DNA from: an uncultured Pseudoteredinibacter sp.
GTDB lineage: Bacteria; Pseudomonadota; Gammaproteobacteria; Pseudomonadales; Cellvibrionaceae
Direction of reading: 5' to 3'
Assembly: GCF_947502065.1 (NCBI RefSeq)
Contig: NZ_CANMYE010000004.1
Span: 62,001 to 126,000, forward strand
DNA: 64,000 bases
Shown here: positions 63,073-64,000 of the stretch, in pieces
Layout of the letters: the number at the start of each line of letters is the position of its first letter
How positions within the stretch are numbered: the stretch's first letter is position 1
The notes under the pieces: model-generated
What the model saw: the letters and a program-made list of their open reading frames with translations, nothing else
The model's database searches: none
Told to the model about the DNA's origin: nothing
Position numbers and translations under genes: made by a program

Positions 63073-64000
63073 ATGGAATTTAAATACAACTTCTACAAAC
63101 GTAAACTTAGACAGCCTCTGGAAATAAGTGATTATCTATTTGAGCAGATCGAAACATTAGAGGTAACACTATATGCAGATGGTCAATGTGGCAGAGGAGA
63201 AGCAGCAGGTGTCTACTATCTTAACGATGACCGCAGCCAAATGGAGTCTCAACTCATTGAGATAAAACAAGCTATCGAGGCGGGAATCGACACTCAGAGT
63301 TTGCAACAACTATTAGCACCTGGCGGCGCTAGAAACGCTATTGATTGCGCCCTTTGGGATTTGAACTGTAAGCGTGAAGGAATAAGCATTTGGCAAAAAC
63401 TAAAGTTATCACCGAAAAACCTGCATACTGTATTTACTATCGGCCTAAATGAAGCCGAGATAATGGCCAAGCAGGCTGTTAATGCGAGCGGGTTTAAACG
63501 TTTAAAACTGAAACTCAATAACCAGCAAGTCATAGAAAAACTCAGCGCCGTACATCGCGCCAGGCCTGATGCTGAGATTATATTGGACATCAATCAAGGC
63601 TGGAGTGAAGGGGAGCTTATCGACTTCCTTCCACAGCTTAAATCCTATGGTGTCATCCTTCTCGAACAGCCACTTGCAAGGGGGGGCGATGAGATCCTAA
63701 AAGCCTTAGATAGAGACATCGCTATTGCGGCAGACGAATCATGCCTTGATATGAAAGACTACCATCACGTAAAACAGCGCTACGATGTCATCAATATTAA
63801 ACTGGATAAATGCGGTGGCTTTAGTGAAGCTTTAAACCTAGTAAAGCAGGCGAAGAGTGATGGTAAACAGCTCATGGTAGGCAATATGATTGGTAGCTCC
63901 CTAGCCATGGCACCGGCCTATGTAATAGGTCAATACTGTCAATTTATTGATATCGATGGTCCCTTATTGCTCGAAAGCGACTGCCCCAACGCCTTAAGGT
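63073..64000 (+). CDS. Enolase-superfamily dipeptide epimerase, cut by window end
   Basis: The frame is open from the ATG at 63073 to the window end (309 codons). The N-terminal capping domain is followed by the muconate-lactonising-type barrel: the catalytic KLKLN (Lys-x-Lys), metal ligands in LDINQGW, LLEQPL and ADESC, and the second catalytic Lys in NIKLDKCGG. This set matches L-Ala-D/L-Glu epimerases that recycle murein peptides. The dipeptide specificity is not proven. It is divergent from the alpha/beta hydrolase. Confidence 0.9.
   Translation, partial: MEFKYNFYKRKLRQPLEISDYLFEQIETLEVTLYADGQCGRGEAAGVYYLNDDRSQMESQLIEIKQAIEAGIDTQSLQQLLAPGGARNAIDCALWDLNCKREGISIWQKLKLSPKNLHTVFTIGLNEAEIMAKQAVNASGFKRLKLKLNNQQVIEKLSAVHRARPDAEIILDINQGWSEGELIDFLPQLKSYGVILLEQPLARGGDEILKALDRDIAIAADESCLDMKDYHHVKQRYDVINIKLDKCGGFSEALNLVKQAKSDGKQLMVGNMIGSSLAMAPAYVIGQYCQFIDIDGPLLLESDCPNALR

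Overview
The window looks like chromosomal DNA of a free-living, probably marine, aerobic gammaproteobacterium. Four TonB-dependent receptors, a SOS-controlled imuA-imuB-dnaE2 mutasome, a YggL homologue, a PutP symporter, glutathione-dependent formaldehyde detoxification and a large acyl-CoA catabolic cluster fit the Cellvibrionales/Spongiibacteraceae style of genome. That placement is inference from gene content, not a database result. No rRNA, tRNA, CRISPR array or complete insertion sequence was seen.

Layout. 1-5.6 kb: a TonB receptor cut by the window start, an EamA transporter and a second, short TonB receptor, all on the minus strand. 5.9-10.0 kb: a visibly AT-rich minus-strand operon of four poorly known genes. 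In transcription order they are a HEPN-like/SH3-like/cold-shock-domain fusion, a small membrane-anchored protein, a helical protein with a HEPN-type Rx4H motif, and a PD-(D/E)XK nuclease-family protein. It is bordered by a long imperfect inverted repeat (5.8 kb) and a start-less ORF remnant (10.0-10.3 kb). This is the best candidate for an undescribed system, probably defence or RNA-directed stress response. 10.4-17.1 kb: exported amidohydrolase, degenerate metallo-beta-lactamase-fold, NTF2-like and DJ-1/PfpI proteins behind an OmpR-type two-component pair, with a frame-disrupted small lipoprotein upstream. 17.6-18.1 kb: a ParDE toxin-antitoxin pair.

18.3-24.3 kb: a perfect LexA box followed by imuA, imuB and dnaE2; a 149-bp MITE-like inverted-repeat element sits before dnaE2. 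24.5-31.3 kb: two tandem paralogous beta-propeller sensor histidine kinases. Between them lies a 120-bp relic of a second dnaE2 3' end, which records a segmental duplication or recombination of the dnaE2-kinase block. 31.4-35.2 kb: an NTF2-isochorismatase fusion divergent from a LysR regulator, and a TetR regulator divergent from a GST.

35.5-46.7 kb: a TetR regulator and a catabolic cluster whose order (SDR, carboxyltransferase beta, acyl-CoA dehydrogenase, enoyl-CoA hydratase, biotin carboxylase alpha, SDR, acyl-CoA synthetase) parallels atuBCDEFGH of acyclic terpene (citronellol/geranyl-CoA) degradation. A BKACE-family retro-Claisen enzyme occupies the place of atuA. Two TetR-type operators precede it, one inside the spacer of the predicted promoter. 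At least 13 copies of a 28-29 bp palindrome (GGGGTCAGA...TCTGACCCC) lie between 31.4 and 49.5 kb, several in tandem arrays of about 139-140 bp on either side of this cluster.

47.3-51.9 kb: yggL, putP, frmB-frmA homologues and a small cytochrome c. 52.5-57.4 kb: a FecI-FecR-TonB receptor signalling module with an STN domain on the receptor. A large TonB receptor converges on it across a shared terminator. The window ends with a membrane-anchored PAF-acetylhydrolase-like alpha/beta hydrolase and a truncated enolase-superfamily dipeptide epimerase.
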